Shown piece by piece: positions 18,872 to 27,748 of a stretch of 64,000 nt of DNA. Location: NCBI RefSeq assembly GCF_017315755.1, contig NZ_JAFLRJ010000036.1:1-64000 (forward strand), written 5' to 3'. Positions within the stretch are counted from its first letter, which is position 1; each line of letters starts with the position of its first letter. The position numbers and the translations under genes were made by a program. This DNA comes from Streptomyces beijiangensis. GTDB taxonomy: Bacteria; Actinomycetota; Actinomycetes; Streptomycetales; Streptomycetaceae. The notes beneath the pieces were generated by a model, which searched no databases, had not been told where the DNA came from, and saw only the letters and a program-made list of their open reading frames with translations.

Positions 18872-20071
18872 ATGCCCAAGACGGCATACGTGCGCACCAA
18901 GCCGCACCTGAACATCGGCACGATGGGCCATGTCGACCATGGCAAGACCACCCTGACCGCCGCCATCACCAAGGTCCTCAGCCGGACCGGCTCCGCCACC
19001 TTCGTCCCGTTCGACCGCATCGACCGGGCCCCGGAGGAGGCGCTGCGCGGCATCACCATCAACATCGCGCACGTCGAGTACGAGACCGACACCCGTCACT
19101 ACGCCCATGTCGACATGCCGGGCCACGCGGACTACGTCAAGAACATGGTCACCGGCGCGGCCCAGCTCGACGGGGCGATCCTCGTCGTCTCGGCGCTCGA
19201 CGGGATCATGCCGCAGACCGCGGAGCACGTGCTGCTCGCCCGCCAGGTGGGAGTCGACCACATCGTCGTCGCGCTGAACAAGGCCGACGCCGTCGACGAC
19301 GGCGAGGACACAGTGCTCACCGACCTGGTCGAGCTGGAGGTCCGCGAACTGCTCTCCGCGCACGGGTACGGCGGCGACGCGGTCCCGGTGGTACGGGTCT
19401 CCGGCCTCAAAGCCCTTGAGGGCGACCCGCGTTGGACGGCGTCGATCGAGGCGCTGCTCGACGCGGTCGACACGTACGTACCGATGCCGGAGCGCTATGT
19501 GGACGCGCCGTTCCTGCTCCCGGTGGAGAACGTGCTGACCATCACCGGTCGTGGCACGGTCGTCACCGGCGCCATCGAGCGCGGCACCGTACGGATCGGG
19601 GACCGCGTCGAGGTGCTCGGCGCGGCTGCGTCCTGGAAGGAGGGTTCGACGGTCGTCACCGGCCTGGAGACCTTCGGCAAGCCCATGGCCGAGGCCCAGG
19701 CGGGGGACAACGTGGCGCTGCTCCTGCGCGGACTGCCCCGTGACGCGGTACGCCGCGGCCATGTGGTGGCGACGCCCGGGAGTACCACGCCGACCAGGCG
19801 GTTCACCGCTCAGGTGTACGTCCTGTCGGCGCGCGAGGGGGGCCGGACCACGCCGGTCTCCACCGGCTACCGGCCGCAGTTCTACATCCGTACCGGCGAT
19901 GTCGTCGGGGATGTGGACCTCGGCGAAACGGCGGTCGCGCGCCCCGGCGACACGGTCACCATGACCGTCGAACTGGGCCACGACGTACCGCTGGAGCAGG
20001 GCCTCGGCTTCGCGATCCGTGAGGGCGGGCGCACGGTCGGCTCGGGCACGGTGACCGAAGTCCTCGGCTAG
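18872..20071 (+). CDS. tuf: Elongation factor Tu, divergent (Tuf3-like)
   Basis: 399-residue translational GTPase that carries aminoacyl-tRNA to the ribosome. G1 is GHVDHGKT (19-26), the switch I region contains [15 protein letters not shown]3 is DMPGHADY (from Asp81) and G4 is NKAD (136-139). The usual bacterial EF-Tu has DCPGH and NKCD, so this is a diverged copy like Streptomyces Tuf3, a second EF-Tu made under stress or stringent conditions rather than the major one. It stands alone, not in a str operon with fusA, which supports that. A GAGGAAG RBS precedes it and a 17-bp stem terminator follows. Confidence 0.93.
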   Translation: MPKTAYVRTKPHLNIGTMGHVDHGKTTLTAAITKVLSRTGSATFVPFDRIDRAPEEALRGITINIAHVEYETDTRHYAHVDMPGHADYVKNMVTGAAQLDGAILVVSALDGIMPQTAEHVLLARQVGVDHIVVALNKADAVDDGEDTVLTDLVELEVRELLSAHGYGGDAVPVVRVSGLKALEGDPRWTASIEALLDAVDTYVPMPERYVDAPFLLPVENVLTITGRGTVVTGAIERGTVRIGDRVEVLGAAASWKEGSTVVTGLETFGKPMAEAQAGDNVALLLRGLPRDAVRRGHVVATPGSTTPTRRFTAQVYVLSAREGGRTTPVSTGYRPQFYIRTGDVVGDVDLGETAVARPGDTVTMTVELGHDVPLEQGLGFAIREGGRTVGSGTVTEVLG

Positions 20072-20086
20072 ACCTTCAGTCTCCGG

Positions 20087-20124
20087 CCGGTGTCCGGCAT
20101 GCGGCAACGCATGCCGGACACCGG
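20087..20124 (+). terminator. 17-bp perfect hairpin with GCAA tetraloop
   Basis: Left arm 20087-20103 and right arm 20108-20124 are perfectly complementary, with a GCAA (GNRA) loop. It lies 15 bp after the tuf stop. No U tract follows. Confidence 0.85.
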
Positions 20125-20209
20125 CACGTTCCTAGCGACGTCGAGGTTGGGCTGGACCATTTTTTGGGGGCCGCGCGGTTGCATCCCCACAGACGAGGAG
20201 AACTCGCCC

Positions 20210-20490
20210 ATGAGGCGCGTTGCCCTGCCCCTTGCCGCCGTTGCGGCCGCGGCACTGACCGCAGCCTCGCTCTCCGCCGGAGGCGCGCACGCCGACGACG
20301 CTCCGACCGGGCTGATCGCCACCTACTCGGTCACCCAGAACTGGCAGCCTGACCGATGCCCGGGCCTGGGCCGAGGTCGGCGTCACCCCGATGCTGGGAC
20401 AGAACGACACGCCTTCCGAGGTGTTCGGTCTGACCGACGCCCAGCAGCTTCTCCCAGTTCTCCAAGATGTTCGCCGGCTTCACCGGCTGA
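20210..20490 (+). pseudogene. Decayed secreted GH18-type chitinase relic
   Basis: ATG 20210, with GACGAGGAG upstream, starts a clean signal peptide (MRRVALPLAAVAAAALTAAS... AHAD). GLIATYSVTQNW follows, like the start of a CBM2 carbohydrate-binding domain. The frame then shifts +1 into AWAEVGVTPMLGQNDTPSEV and FGLTDAQ, which resembles the VGVTPMIGxNDxxxEVF segment of GH18 chitinases. It shifts again into FSKMFAGFTG and a stop at 20488. A real chitinase would have hundreds of residues between these parts, so this looks like an internal deletion plus two frameshifts. Sequencing error alone would not restore length. The identity rests on motif memory. Confidence 0.55.
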
Positions 20491-20606
20491 CAGCCCGCGG
20501 AACAGAGCTGCCCCCCGCCGCGCGAGCCACGCCCCACCGGCTCGCGCGCTGCGCTGCCTCCGGCCCGCCACTCCCCGGCCGATCTCCGAGGTATTTTTAG
20601 GGGGAT

Positions 20607-21005
20607 ATGGAATTCATGATGGAGACTGCCATCGGAGCCCTCATGGCTTTCGGCGCAGTGAAGATTATTCTCGCGATGACGCGCCGCAGAGCGGCGGGGC
20701 GTGCCGCCGAGATGAAGCGAACGGGCGAGGTCAGCATTCCCTGCCGTATCTCCTGGACCGAGGGGATCGGGAAAAGAGCCTTCGTCTACGGAAAGATGAC
20801 GGTCTCCGGCGGCGCGGTGCTGTTCAGGAGGCGGTCCGCGCAGTCGGTCGAGATTCCTGCCGGGGGAACGATCAGCTCCGAGCCCAGCTGGCGGGCGGGA
20901 AATACCCTGATCTCCTATCGGTCTCCCGACGGGCAGGAGATCCGCATCCTGACGAGTTCGGCCGACACCGAAACGGTCTCACGCGCGATTGCCGCGCCCG
21001 GGTAA
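20607..21005 (+). CDS. Small membrane-anchored hypothetical protein
   Basis: 132 residues. One N-terminal membrane segment (ETAIGALMAFGAVKIILAM) is followed by basic residues (TRRRAAGR) and a beta-rich domain (VYGKMTVSGGAVLFRRR). The layout is like the small DUF2550-type membrane proteins, but I cannot confirm the family. AGGGGG lies just 2 nt before ATG 20607; ATG 20616 (11 nt) or 20619 may be the true start. The 116 bp before it hold only the tail of the chitinase relic. Confidence 0.6.
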   Translation: MEFMMETAIGALMAFGAVKIILAMTRRRAAGRAAEMKRTGEVSIPCRISWTEGIGKRAFVYGKMTVSGGAVLFRRRSAQSVEIPAGGTISSEPSWRAGNTLISYRSPDGQEIRILTSSADTETVSRAIAAPG

Positions 21006-21056
21006 GTGCAGCGGCCCGTCTTCCGCACGGCGCCGAGCGCGGGCCACACTGCGCTC

Positions 21057-21914
21057 ATGACGGATACAGCACTGGTACTGGGCGCCGGGGGACTCACCGG
21101 CGTCGGCTGGGAGATCGGCATCCTGTACGGCCTCGCCGAGGCCGGCACCGATCTCTCCACCGCGGACCTGGTGATCGGCTCCTCCGCAGGGGCGGTCGTC
21201 GGCGCGCAGCTCACCTCAGGGCTGCTCACGCTTTCCGAGCTGTACGAGCGCCAACTGGCCGATCCCCGGGGCGAGATCGTCTCCCACCTCGGGGCCGCCA
21301 CGCTCCTTCGTTTCGTACAGGCCGCGCTCACCTCCCGTACCCCTGAGGCGTACGCACAGAAGCTGGCCAGGATGCGGCCCGCGGCCGGCGGCCAGGACGA
21401 GGCCGCCCGGCGCGAGGTGATCGCCCGGCGGCTCGTCTCGCACGAATGGCCCGCGCGGCCGTTGCGGGTCACCGCCGTCGACGCGGTCACCGGTGAGCTC
21501 AGGGTCTTCGAGAAGGACAACGGTGTCCCCGTCGTGGACGCCGTCGCGGCCAGCTGCGCCGTCCCCGGTGTCTGGCCCGCCGTGACCGCCGAAGGGCGCA
21601 AGTGGATCGACGGGGGCGTGCACTCGTGCGCCAACGCCCAGCTGGCCGCCGGATACGCACGCGTCGTCGTCATCGCGCCCAACGCGGCAGGCGGCGGCGT
21701 GCTGGTCTCCCCGCGCCGGCAGGCCGCACGGCTCGCGGCCGAAGGGGCGCGGGTCGAGGTCATCACGCCTGACGCAGCGGCCAGGAAGGCCTTCGGGCGC
21801 AATGTGCTGGACCCCGCGCGCCGCGCACCGGCCGCCCGCGCGGGTCTTGCCCAGGCCTCCGCCCATGCCGAGGCGGTGGCCGCCCTCTGGACGGGCGGCA
21901 CAATGAAGGCGTGA
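21057..21914 (+). CDS. Patatin-like phospholipase
   Basis: 285-residue lipid acyl hydrolase. The oxyanion loop is LVLGAGGLTGVGWEIG, the nucleophile Ser lies in GSSAGAVVG (GxSxG) and the catalytic Asp in WIDGGVH (DGG). All three patatin motifs are intact. ATG 21057 gives the standard short N-terminus. It overlaps the spermidine-synthase-like gene by 4 nt, so the two are translationally coupled. Confidence 0.9.
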   Translation: MTDTALVLGAGGLTGVGWEIGILYGLAEAGTDLSTADLVIGSSAGAVVGAQLTSGLLTLSELYERQLADPRGEIVSHLGAATLLRFVQAALTSRTPEAYAQKLARMRPAAGGQDEAARREVIARRLVSHEWPARPLRVTAVDAVTGELRVFEKDNGVPVVDAVAASCAVPGVWPAVTAEGRKWIDGGVHSCANAQLAAGYARVVVIAPNAAGGGVLVSPRRQAARLAAEGARVEVITPDAAARKAFGRNVLDPARRAPAARAGLAQASAHAEAVAALWTGGTMKA

Positions 21915-22756
21915 GCGAACAGATACCGGTGACCAGGGACGTCGACTGGGGCACTGCCAAGCTGATGCCGGACGTGGACCGGGAGCGGGCGTGGCTGCTC
22001 ACCGTGGACGGTGCGCCGCAGTCCTATGTCGACCTGGACGATCCGACGCACCTGGAGTTCGAGTACGCCCGGCGGCTCGCCCACGTCGTGGACTGCGCGG
22101 CGGAGGAGGGCGATCCGCTGGATGTGACCCATCTCGGCGGGGGAGCGCTCACGCTGCCCCGCTATGTCGCGGCGACCCGGCAGGGTTCGCGGCAGGACGT
22201 GGTGGAGGCGGACCGCGGGCTTCTCGCGCTGGTCGCCGAGCATCTTCCCGTACGGGACGGATCCGGCATCGCCGTGCACGCCGACGATGCGCGGCACTGG
22301 ATCGAGGGGGCTCCCGCCGCAGGCGCCGATGTGCTGATCGCGGATGTCTTCGGCGGTTCACGGGTGCCCGCGCATCTCACCTCTTTCGAGTACGCGCAGG
22401 CGGCCGAGCGGGCCCTGAAACCCGGCGGGGTCTATGCCGCGAACCTCGCCGACGGCGCTCCCTTCACCTTCCTCCGCTCCCAGCTGGCCACCTTCCGGGC
22501 GGTGTTCGAGGAGATCGCGCTGATCGCCGAGCCCGCCGTACTGCGTGGCCGTCGCTTCGGCAATGCGGTCCTGGTCGCCTCGCACGCCGAGATCGACACG
22601 GCTCGACTGGCCCGCCGTACCGCATCCGACGCTTTTCCCGCGCGGGTCGAGCACGGAGCCTCGCTGGAGCGGTTCATCGGGAGCGCGCGGCCGGTGCGGG
22701 ACGCGGAGGCGGTCGCCTCACCCGAGCCGCCCGACAGCGCCTTCCGTATCGGCTGA
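21911..22756 (+). CDS. Spermidine synthase-like protein
   Basis: 281 residues of the spermine/spermidine synthase fold (DVTHLGGGALTLPRYVAATR, VVEADRGLL, GADVLIADVFGG). Actinobacterial members of this group often lack polyamine synthase activity and are unassigned methyltransferase-like proteins. It starts with GTG inside the stop of the patatin gene (GTGA overlap), so it is coupled to it. The last 39 bp overlap the convergent MFS gene. Confidence 0.82.
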   Translation: MSEQIPVTRDVDWGTAKLMPDVDRERAWLLTVDGAPQSYVDLDDPTHLEFEYARRLAHVVDCAAEEGDPLDVTHLGGGALTLPRYVAATRQGSRQDVVEADRGLLALVAEHLPVRDGSGIAVHADDARHWIEGAPAAGADVLIADVFGGSRVPAHLTSFEYAQAAERALKPGGVYAANLADGAPFTFLRSQLATFRAVFEEIALIAEPAVLRGRRFGNAVLVASHAEIDTARLARRTASDAFPARVEHGASLERFIGSARPVRDAEAVASPEPPDSAFRIG

Positions 22757-24124
22757 CTCGGCGGCCGGTGCCACGGCCGGTTCCACGTCCGGTCCCGCGG
22801 CAGGCTCCATGGGCGCGGAGTCAGCCGGAGTCCGGCGCTCCAGATTCCGTACGGCGGGAACGCACAGCACCGCCACGGTGAGCAGCAGGACCAGCCCGGA
22901 ACTTCCCCACAGCGCGGCCGACCGCCCGAAGGCGTTCTCGGCGGGCCCGGCCAGAGCGGTGGCCAGGGGAAGCATAGCGAGCGAACCGAGCCAGTCGTAG
23001 GCGGAGACGCGGGAGAACTTCTCCTCCGGGATCTCCTGGTGCAGCGCCGTCATCCAGGAGACGCCGAAGACCTCGATGGAGATCCCGGTCAGGAACATGA
23101 CCACCGTCAGCCCGGTGGCCGAAGCGGGCAGCGCGAGGGCCGCCGACGGCAGCGCGAGCGGGAGGACACAGAGCGTACCGGCGAACAGCAGCCGCTTCGG
23201 CTTCCAGCGCATCATCACCATCGCGCCCCCGACCGTTCCCGCGCCGAAGGCGGCGAGCGCCAGGCCCCACGGTCCTGGTCCTCCGAGGCTGTCCCGGGCG
23301 ACCAGCGGTCCGTACACCGCCTCGGCGGCGCCCACGACCGCGTTGACCACCGCGAACTGCACCACGACCGACCACAGCCACGGACGGCTGACGACCTCCT
23401 GCCAGCCCTCCCGGAGATCGGACAGCATGCCGCCGCCCGGCTTGCGCGCGGGGATGTGACCGACGTCGAGGAAGGCGCGCAGCGAGCCCGCCACCGCGAA
23501 GGCCGCCGCATCCACGGCCAGCACCCAGCCGGGGCCGATGGCGGCGATCAGTGCGCCGCCGATGGCCGCCCCGCCGATGCCCGCGCCCTGCATCGCCATC
23601 CGGTACAGGGCAAAGGCCCGGCCGGCCTGTTCGCCGCTGACGGTGGAGAGCAGCATGCCCTCGGACGCGGGCGAGAAGAAGGCCTGTCCGGTGCCGCAGA
23701 GCGCCGTGAGCAGCATCATCTGCCAGAGCTGGGGGTCGCCGGTCAGGACGAGTACGGCGAAGGCGGCCTGCGATACGCAATTGAGGGCGTTGGCGGCGAC
23801 CATCACCCGGTGGCGCGGCAGCCGGTCGGCGAGCGCTCCGCCGATGAGCAGGAAGAGGACGAGCGGCAGGGTGCGGGCCGCCGCCACCAGGCCCACGTCG
23901 CCGGCGTTGCCGCCCGATTCGAGGACCGCGAACGCGGACGCGATCAGCGCCCCGCCGGCGCCGAGGTTCGTCACGACTGCCGCGGAGGTCAGCAGCGTGT
24001 AGTTGCGGCCGGCCCATGCGGGGCGGTGTATTCGGCGGGGGCCGGCGGGTGTGGTCACCACGGGACTATGGCCGGTGAGGCGCTCGACTGCCAACTCGCT
24101 CACCGGCCGTGGAGGGATGGCCAA
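22718..24124 (-). CDS. MFS transporter
   Basis: 468 residues with about twelve membrane segments. The A-like loop (GGALADRLPRHRVMVAANAL) between TM2 and TM3 is typical of drug-efflux MFS proteins of the enterobactin exporter-like group. The C-terminal tail is Pro/Ala/Glu-rich. The TTG at 24124 has no RBS; GTG 24061 (starting MVTTPAGPRRIHRPAWAGRN) is an equally good start. It is divergent from a thioesterase-like gene and overlaps the previous gene by 39 bp at its 3' end. Confidence 0.85.
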   Translation of the reverse strand: MAIPPRPVSELAVERLTGHSPVVTTPAGPRRIHRPAWAGRNYTLLTSAAVVTNLGAGGALIASAFAVLESGGNAGDVGLVAAARTLPLVLFLLIGGALADRLPRHRVMVAANALNCVSQAAFAVLVLTGDPQLWQMMLLTALCGTGQAFFSPASEGMLLSTVSGEQAGRAFALYRMAMQGAGIGGAAIGGALIAAIGPGWVLAVDAAAFAVAGSLRAFLDVGHIPARKPGGGMLSDLREGWQEVVSRPWLWSVVVQFAVVNAVVGAAEAVYGPLVARDSLGGPGPWGLALAAFGAGTVGGAMVMMRWKPKRLLFAGTLCVLPLALPSAALALPASATGLTVVMFLTGISIEVFGVSWMTALHQEIPEEKFSRVSAYDWLGSLAMLPLATALAGPAENAFGRSAALWGSSGLVLLLTVAVLCVPAVRNLERRTPADSAPMEPAAGPDVEPAVAPAAESADTEGAVGRLG

Positions 24125-24155
24125 GTTAGGCTACTCATGGGTAACATGCCTGTCC

Positions 24156-24608
24156 ATGAGTGAAGATCAGATGTCTCTCGGCGAGTTGCTCGCCGCCACG
24201 GTCCCCATGGTCAAGACCCTCAACCTGGAGTACCTGGAGACCACCCCGGAGCGGGCCGTCCTCCGTCTGCCGGACCAGCCGGAGTACCACAACCACGTGG
24301 GCGGACCGCACGCCGGCGCGATGTTCACGCTCGCCGAGTCCGCGAGCGGCGCGATCGTGCTCGCCGCTTTCGGCGACCAGCTGAGCCGTGCCGTGCCGCT
24401 CCCCGTCACGGCCGACATCGCGTTCAAGAAGATCGCCAGGGGAGTGGTCACCGCGACCGCGACGCTGGGGCGGCCCGTCGCGGACGTGGTGGCGGAGCTG
24501 GACAAGGGGGAGCGTCCCGAATTCCCGGTCGCCGTCTCCATCCGGCGCGAGGACGGCGCGGTCACCGGCGAGGTCAATGTGGTCTGGACGCTGCGGCCCA
24601 ACGACTGA
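24156..24608 (+). CDS. DUF4442/hotdog-fold thioesterase-like protein
   Basis: 150 residues with a hotdog fold: NHVGGPHAGAMFTLAESASG is the long central helix region of PaaI/DUF4442-type thioesterases, and VTADIAFKKIARGVVTATAT is the following strand pair. The start at 24156 (MSEDQMSLGE) follows TAACAT by 8 nt and has no RBS. The acyl substrate is unknown. Confidence 0.8.
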   Translation: MSEDQMSLGELLAATVPMVKTLNLEYLETTPERAVLRLPDQPEYHNHVGGPHAGAMFTLAESASGAIVLAAFGDQLSRAVPLPVTADIAFKKIARGVVTATATLGRPVADVVAELDKGERPEFPVAVSIRREDGAVTGEVNVVWTLRPND

Positions 24609-24771
24609 GCCGACGACGCCGTGGTTCCACTCCGGGGCCTCTCGGTGCGGGTCCGCGGGCGCCTCAAGTCGGCGTACCGGCAAGGGATCCGCGCCCGGCG
24701 GCCGAGGCGGCCGTGTCGGTGTGACCAGGTAGGCTGCCCGGCAAGGACAGACCAATCGGGAGGATGCGGCC

Positions 24772-25425
24772 TTGCACGTCCAGGAATGGCTCGACAGCGT
24801 GCCTGCGGCCCTTGTCTATCTCCTGGTGGCGGTGGTGATCGGGGTGGAGAGCCTCGGCATTCCGCTCCCCGGCGAGATCGTCCTGGTCAGTTCCGCGCTG
24901 CTCGCCTCCCAACACGGGCACATCAACCCGGTGATCCTCGGTATCTGTGCCTCCGCAGGCGCGATCATCGGCGACTCGATCGGCTATGCCATCGGGCGCA
25001 AGGGCGGCAGACCGCTGCTCGCCTGGCTGGCGAAAAAGTTCCCCAAGCACTTCAGCGAGAGCAATGTCGGAATGGCGGAGCGCTCGTTCCAGAAGTGGGG
25101 CATGTGGGCGGTCTTCTTCGGCCGTTTCGTCGCCCTGCTGAGGATCTTCGCCGGGCCGCTCGCGGGCGTCCTGCACATGCCGTACTGGAAGTTCCTGATC
25201 GCCAATGTGATCGGCGGCATCCTCTGGGCGGGCGGCACGACGGCCGCCGTCTACTACGTGGGCGTGGTCGCCGAGTCGTGGTTCAAGAACTTCAGTTACG
25301 CGGGGCTGGGCATCGCCGTCGTGTTCGGCGCCGGCTCCATGCTCGTACTGAAGAACCGTGCCAAGAAGGCGCATACGCGCGCCCAGTCGGCGGACGCCGT
25401 GGAGACGGTGCCGGCCGCCGACTGA
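24772..25425 (+). CDS. DedA-family membrane protein
   Basis: 217-residue DedA/VTT protein. The family segment GIPLPGEIVLVSSALLAS is near residue 30, and FFGRFVALLRIFAGPLAGVL with conserved Arg residues is near 115. It has four to five membrane segments and a cytoplasmic basic tail. DedA proteins help recycle undecaprenyl phosphate. TTG 24772 is the best start, with GGGAGG about 8 nt upstream. Confidence 0.9.
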   Translation: MHVQEWLDSVPAALVYLLVAVVIGVESLGIPLPGEIVLVSSALLASQHGHINPVILGICASAGAIIGDSIGYAIGRKGGRPLLAWLAKKFPKHFSESNVGMAERSFQKWGMWAVFFGRFVALLRIFAGPLAGVLHMPYWKFLIANVIGGILWAGGTTAAVYYVGVVAESWFKNFSYAGLGIAVVFGAGSMLVLKNRAKKAHTRAQSADAVETVPAAD

Positions 25426-25450
25426 GGCGCGCCTGCGCCGGGCCGGAGGT

Positions 25451-25984
25451 TCAGGCCTCCTGCGTGTCCTGGGCCTCGTGCGCTTCGCGGTGCGCCTTCG
25501 CCAGACCCAGGTACATCGCGGCGTTGAGCCTGATCGTCTCGCGCTCCTCCTCGGTCAGCTCACGCTTGACCTTGGCGGGCACACCCGCGACCAGCGAACC
25601 GGGCGGGACCTGCATCCCCTGCGGTACGAGCGCCTGTGCGGCGACCAGCGAACCTGCGCCGATGCGTGCCCCGTTGAGGACCGTGGCGCCCATGCCGACC
25701 AGGACGTCGTCCTCGACCGTGCAGCCGTGCAGCACCGCGTTGTGGCCGACCGAGACCCGCTCGCCGACGGTCACCGGGAAGCCGAAGTCCACATGGACCG
25801 TGCAGTTGTCCTGGATGTTGCTGTCGGCGCCGATCACGATCGGACCGCAGTCGGCGCGGAGCACCGTGTGGTACCAGACGCTGGAGCCCGCCGCCATGGC
25901 CACTTCACCGATCAGCACGGAAGTGGGCGCGGCGAAGGCCCCCGGGTCGAGCTCCGGCTCCTTGCCGTTCAGGCGGGTCTTCAT
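25451..25984 (-). CDS. Gamma-carbonic anhydrase-like hexapeptide protein
   Basis: 177 residues of the left-handed beta-helix (hexapeptide) fold. The zinc-site region is present (RADCGPIVIGADSNIQDNC, followed by TVHVD, and VGHNAVLHGC), with His residues placed as in the YrdA/PaaY/Cam group. Many of these lack measured carbonic anhydrase activity. It is convergent with the DedA gene. Confidence 0.88.
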   Translation of the reverse strand: MKTRLNGKEPELDPGAFAAPTSVLIGEVAMAAGSSVWYHTVLRADCGPIVIGADSNIQDNCTVHVDFGFPVTVGERVSVGHNAVLHGCTVEDDVLVGMGATVLNGARIGAGSLVAAQALVPQGMQVPPGSLVAGVPAKVKRELTEEERETIRLNAAMYLGLAKAHREAHEAQDTQEA

Positions 25985-26063
25985 CTTCGTCTGCCTCTCG
26001 GTGGGGTGAAGATCACAGCGTACGGGTCAGGCCGGGTGCGCTACCCGTGAGTACCGTGTGCGG

Positions 26064-26780
26064 GTGCCGAAGAACAGAAACACGTTCTCATCGCTGACGT
26101 CCCGCGCACTTCATGCCGGCTGGCGCCGGGTGCAGCAGGCGGGCGCGGTGACCGCGGAGCGCCCGGGACGGCTGCGCTTCGGCCGCATCGGCGAGGGCAC
26201 CAGGCTGGCCTTCCCCCAGGGAACCGTCTTCGGCGAGCCCTGGATCGAACTGGGCGACCACTGCATCATCGGCGAGCAGGTCACGCTGACCGCGGGGATG
26301 ATGCCGGACCTCGATCTCGGGTCCGAGCCGATCCTCCGCCTCGGCAACGGGGTGGTGCTGGGCCGCGGCAGCCATGTCATCGCCGATACGAAGATCACCA
26401 TCGGCTCCGACACCTACTGCGGTCCGTACGTCTACATCACCTCCACCAACCACAGTTACGACGACCCGCACGAGCCGGTCGGCAAGCAGTGGCCGCGCAT
26501 GGAGCCGGTGGAGATCGGCCCCGGCTGCTGGCTCGGCACGGGCGCGGTGATCCTTCCCGGCGCCAGGCTCGGCCGCAATGTGGTGGTCGCCGCGGGTGCG
26601 GTCGTACGGGGCGAGGTGCCCGACCACTCGGTGGTGGCCGGGGCGCCCGCCCGCGTCGTACGGAGCTGGGACGAGGAGACGGGGTGGCTGCCTCCGTTGC
26701 GTACGCCCGCACCCGTACCGATCCCGGACGGCGTCACCTCCGAGCAGCTTCTCGCGCTGGCCGACCTGGAAGAGTCCTGA
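26064..26780 (+). CDS. Hexapeptide-repeat acyltransferase
   Basis: 238-residue LbH-fold acyltransferase of the maltose/galactoside acetyltransferase type. It contains YVYITSTNHSYDDP (catalytic His) and the classic C-terminal coil WLGTGAVILPGARLGRNVVV through VVAGAPARVVRSW. GTG 26064 lies 6 nt after TACCGT (leaderless); GTG 26058 is an alternative two codons longer. The acceptor sugar or lipid is unknown. Confidence 0.82.
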   Translation: MPKNRNTFSSLTSRALHAGWRRVQQAGAVTAERPGRLRFGRIGEGTRLAFPQGTVFGEPWIELGDHCIIGEQVTLTAGMMPDLDLGSEPILRLGNGVVLGRGSHVIADTKITIGSDTYCGPYVYITSTNHSYDDPHEPVGKQWPRMEPVEIGPGCWLGTGAVILPGARLGRNVVVAAGAVVRGEVPDHSVVAGAPARVVRSWDEETGWLPPLRTPAPVPIPDGVTSEQLLALADLEES

Positions 26781-26787
26781 CCGGCGG

Positions 26788-27654
26788 CTAGCCCGTCGCG
26801 AGCAACACCGTGCCGACCAGGGCGAGTCCTGCCCCCGCGGCCTGGACGGCGCGCAGCCGCTCCTTGAGGATTCCCCGGGCGGCGACCGCGGTGATCACCG
26901 GGTAGAGCGAGGCGAGTACGGCGGCGACAGTGACCGGGCCCGCGTGCGCGGCGACCGAGTAGGTGCCGTTCGCGGCGACGTCCGCGAGTCCGACGAAGGC
27001 CAGGGCGGGCAGCGAGGCCAGGATCAGCCGTGCGCCGCCGCCCTCGGGCAGGGCACGCGCACCGCGCTTCACCGAGGCGAACAGGGCGGTCGAGCCCACG
27101 GCGACGTTGGTGACGCGCTGGACGAAGAGGGCGAGGAAGAGTCCGGTGATGGTGGTGGACGCCTCGGCGATCAGCGACATCACCGCACCGAATCCGACGG
27201 CGGCGATCAGCGTGAGGGCGATGGCCTGGCGCTGTACGGGGGCCCCTCGCAGTTCGGGCCCGCCGGCCAGCATCACACCCGCCACGGCGACCGCGATCCC
27301 CGCGAACTGCAGGACGCCCGGCCGCTCACCGAGGACCAGACCGACGGCGACGGGGACGACGACGCCGAGCGATCCGAGCGGTGAGACCACGCCCATCGGC
27401 CCCAGCGCCAGGGCCTTGTAGAAGCTGAGCATCGCGACCGGACCGACCACACCGGCCGCCACCGCGAACCACAGCTGCGGGCCGAATTCGCTCCAGCCGC
27501 CGGTGGCGACGACCACCGCGCCGAGCACCACCACCGCGATCGACTGCGAGACGACGACGACCGTCAGCGCGGGGAATCGCCGGGTGAGCAGCCCGCCGCC
27601 GAAGTCGGCCAGCCCCCAGAGGAGGCTGGTGGCCAGGGCGAACAGTGCAGTCAT
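26788..27654 (-). CDS. EamA/DMT-superfamily transporter
   Basis: 288 residues with ten predicted membrane segments in two EamA repeats (MTALFALATSLLWGLADFGG, and later IAVAVAGVMLAGG and ILKERLRAVQAAGAGLALVG). It is probably an exporter of amino acids or metabolites. ATG 27654 is chosen over an upstream frame extension. It is divergent from an XRE-cupin regulator with an inverted repeat between them, suggesting regulator and target. Confidence 0.87.
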   Translation of the reverse strand: MTALFALATSLLWGLADFGGGLLTRRFPALTVVVVSQSIAVVVLGAVVVATGGWSEFGPQLWFAVAAGVVGPVAMLSFYKALALGPMGVVSPLGSLGVVVPVAVGLVLGERPGVLQFAGIAVAVAGVMLAGGPELRGAPVQRQAIALTLIAAVGFGAVMSLIAEASTTITGLFLALFVQRVTNVAVGSTALFASVKRGARALPEGGGARLILASLPALAFVGLADVAANGTYSVAAHAGPVTVAAVLASLYPVITAVAARGILKERLRAVQAAGAGLALVGTVLLATG

Positions 27655-27673
27655 GGGAGGGCCTCGCAGTACA

Positions 27674-27701
27674 GTGTGGTGAACCGTCAGGTGCACCACA
27701 C
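27674..27701. promoter_or_regulatory. Inverted repeat between EamA and XRE-cupin genes
   Basis: GTGTGGTG (27674-27681) and CACCACAC (27694-27701) form a perfect 8-bp inverted repeat with a 12-bp spacer, in the 94-bp divergent gap. It is a likely operator for the XRE-cupin protein. Confidence 0.5.
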
Positions 27702-27748
27702 CGTAGTGCAAGATACTGAACCCTGTCATTCAAAATAATGGACGGAAT

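Noticed and set aside
18405-18887. Minus-strand Cys-rich frame across the tuf leader (pattern like [14 protein letters not shown])
   Set aside because: It overlaps the AlkD-like gene end and the tuf start, has no RBS, and the Cys codons come from CAG/CTG-rich repeats of the leader read backwards.
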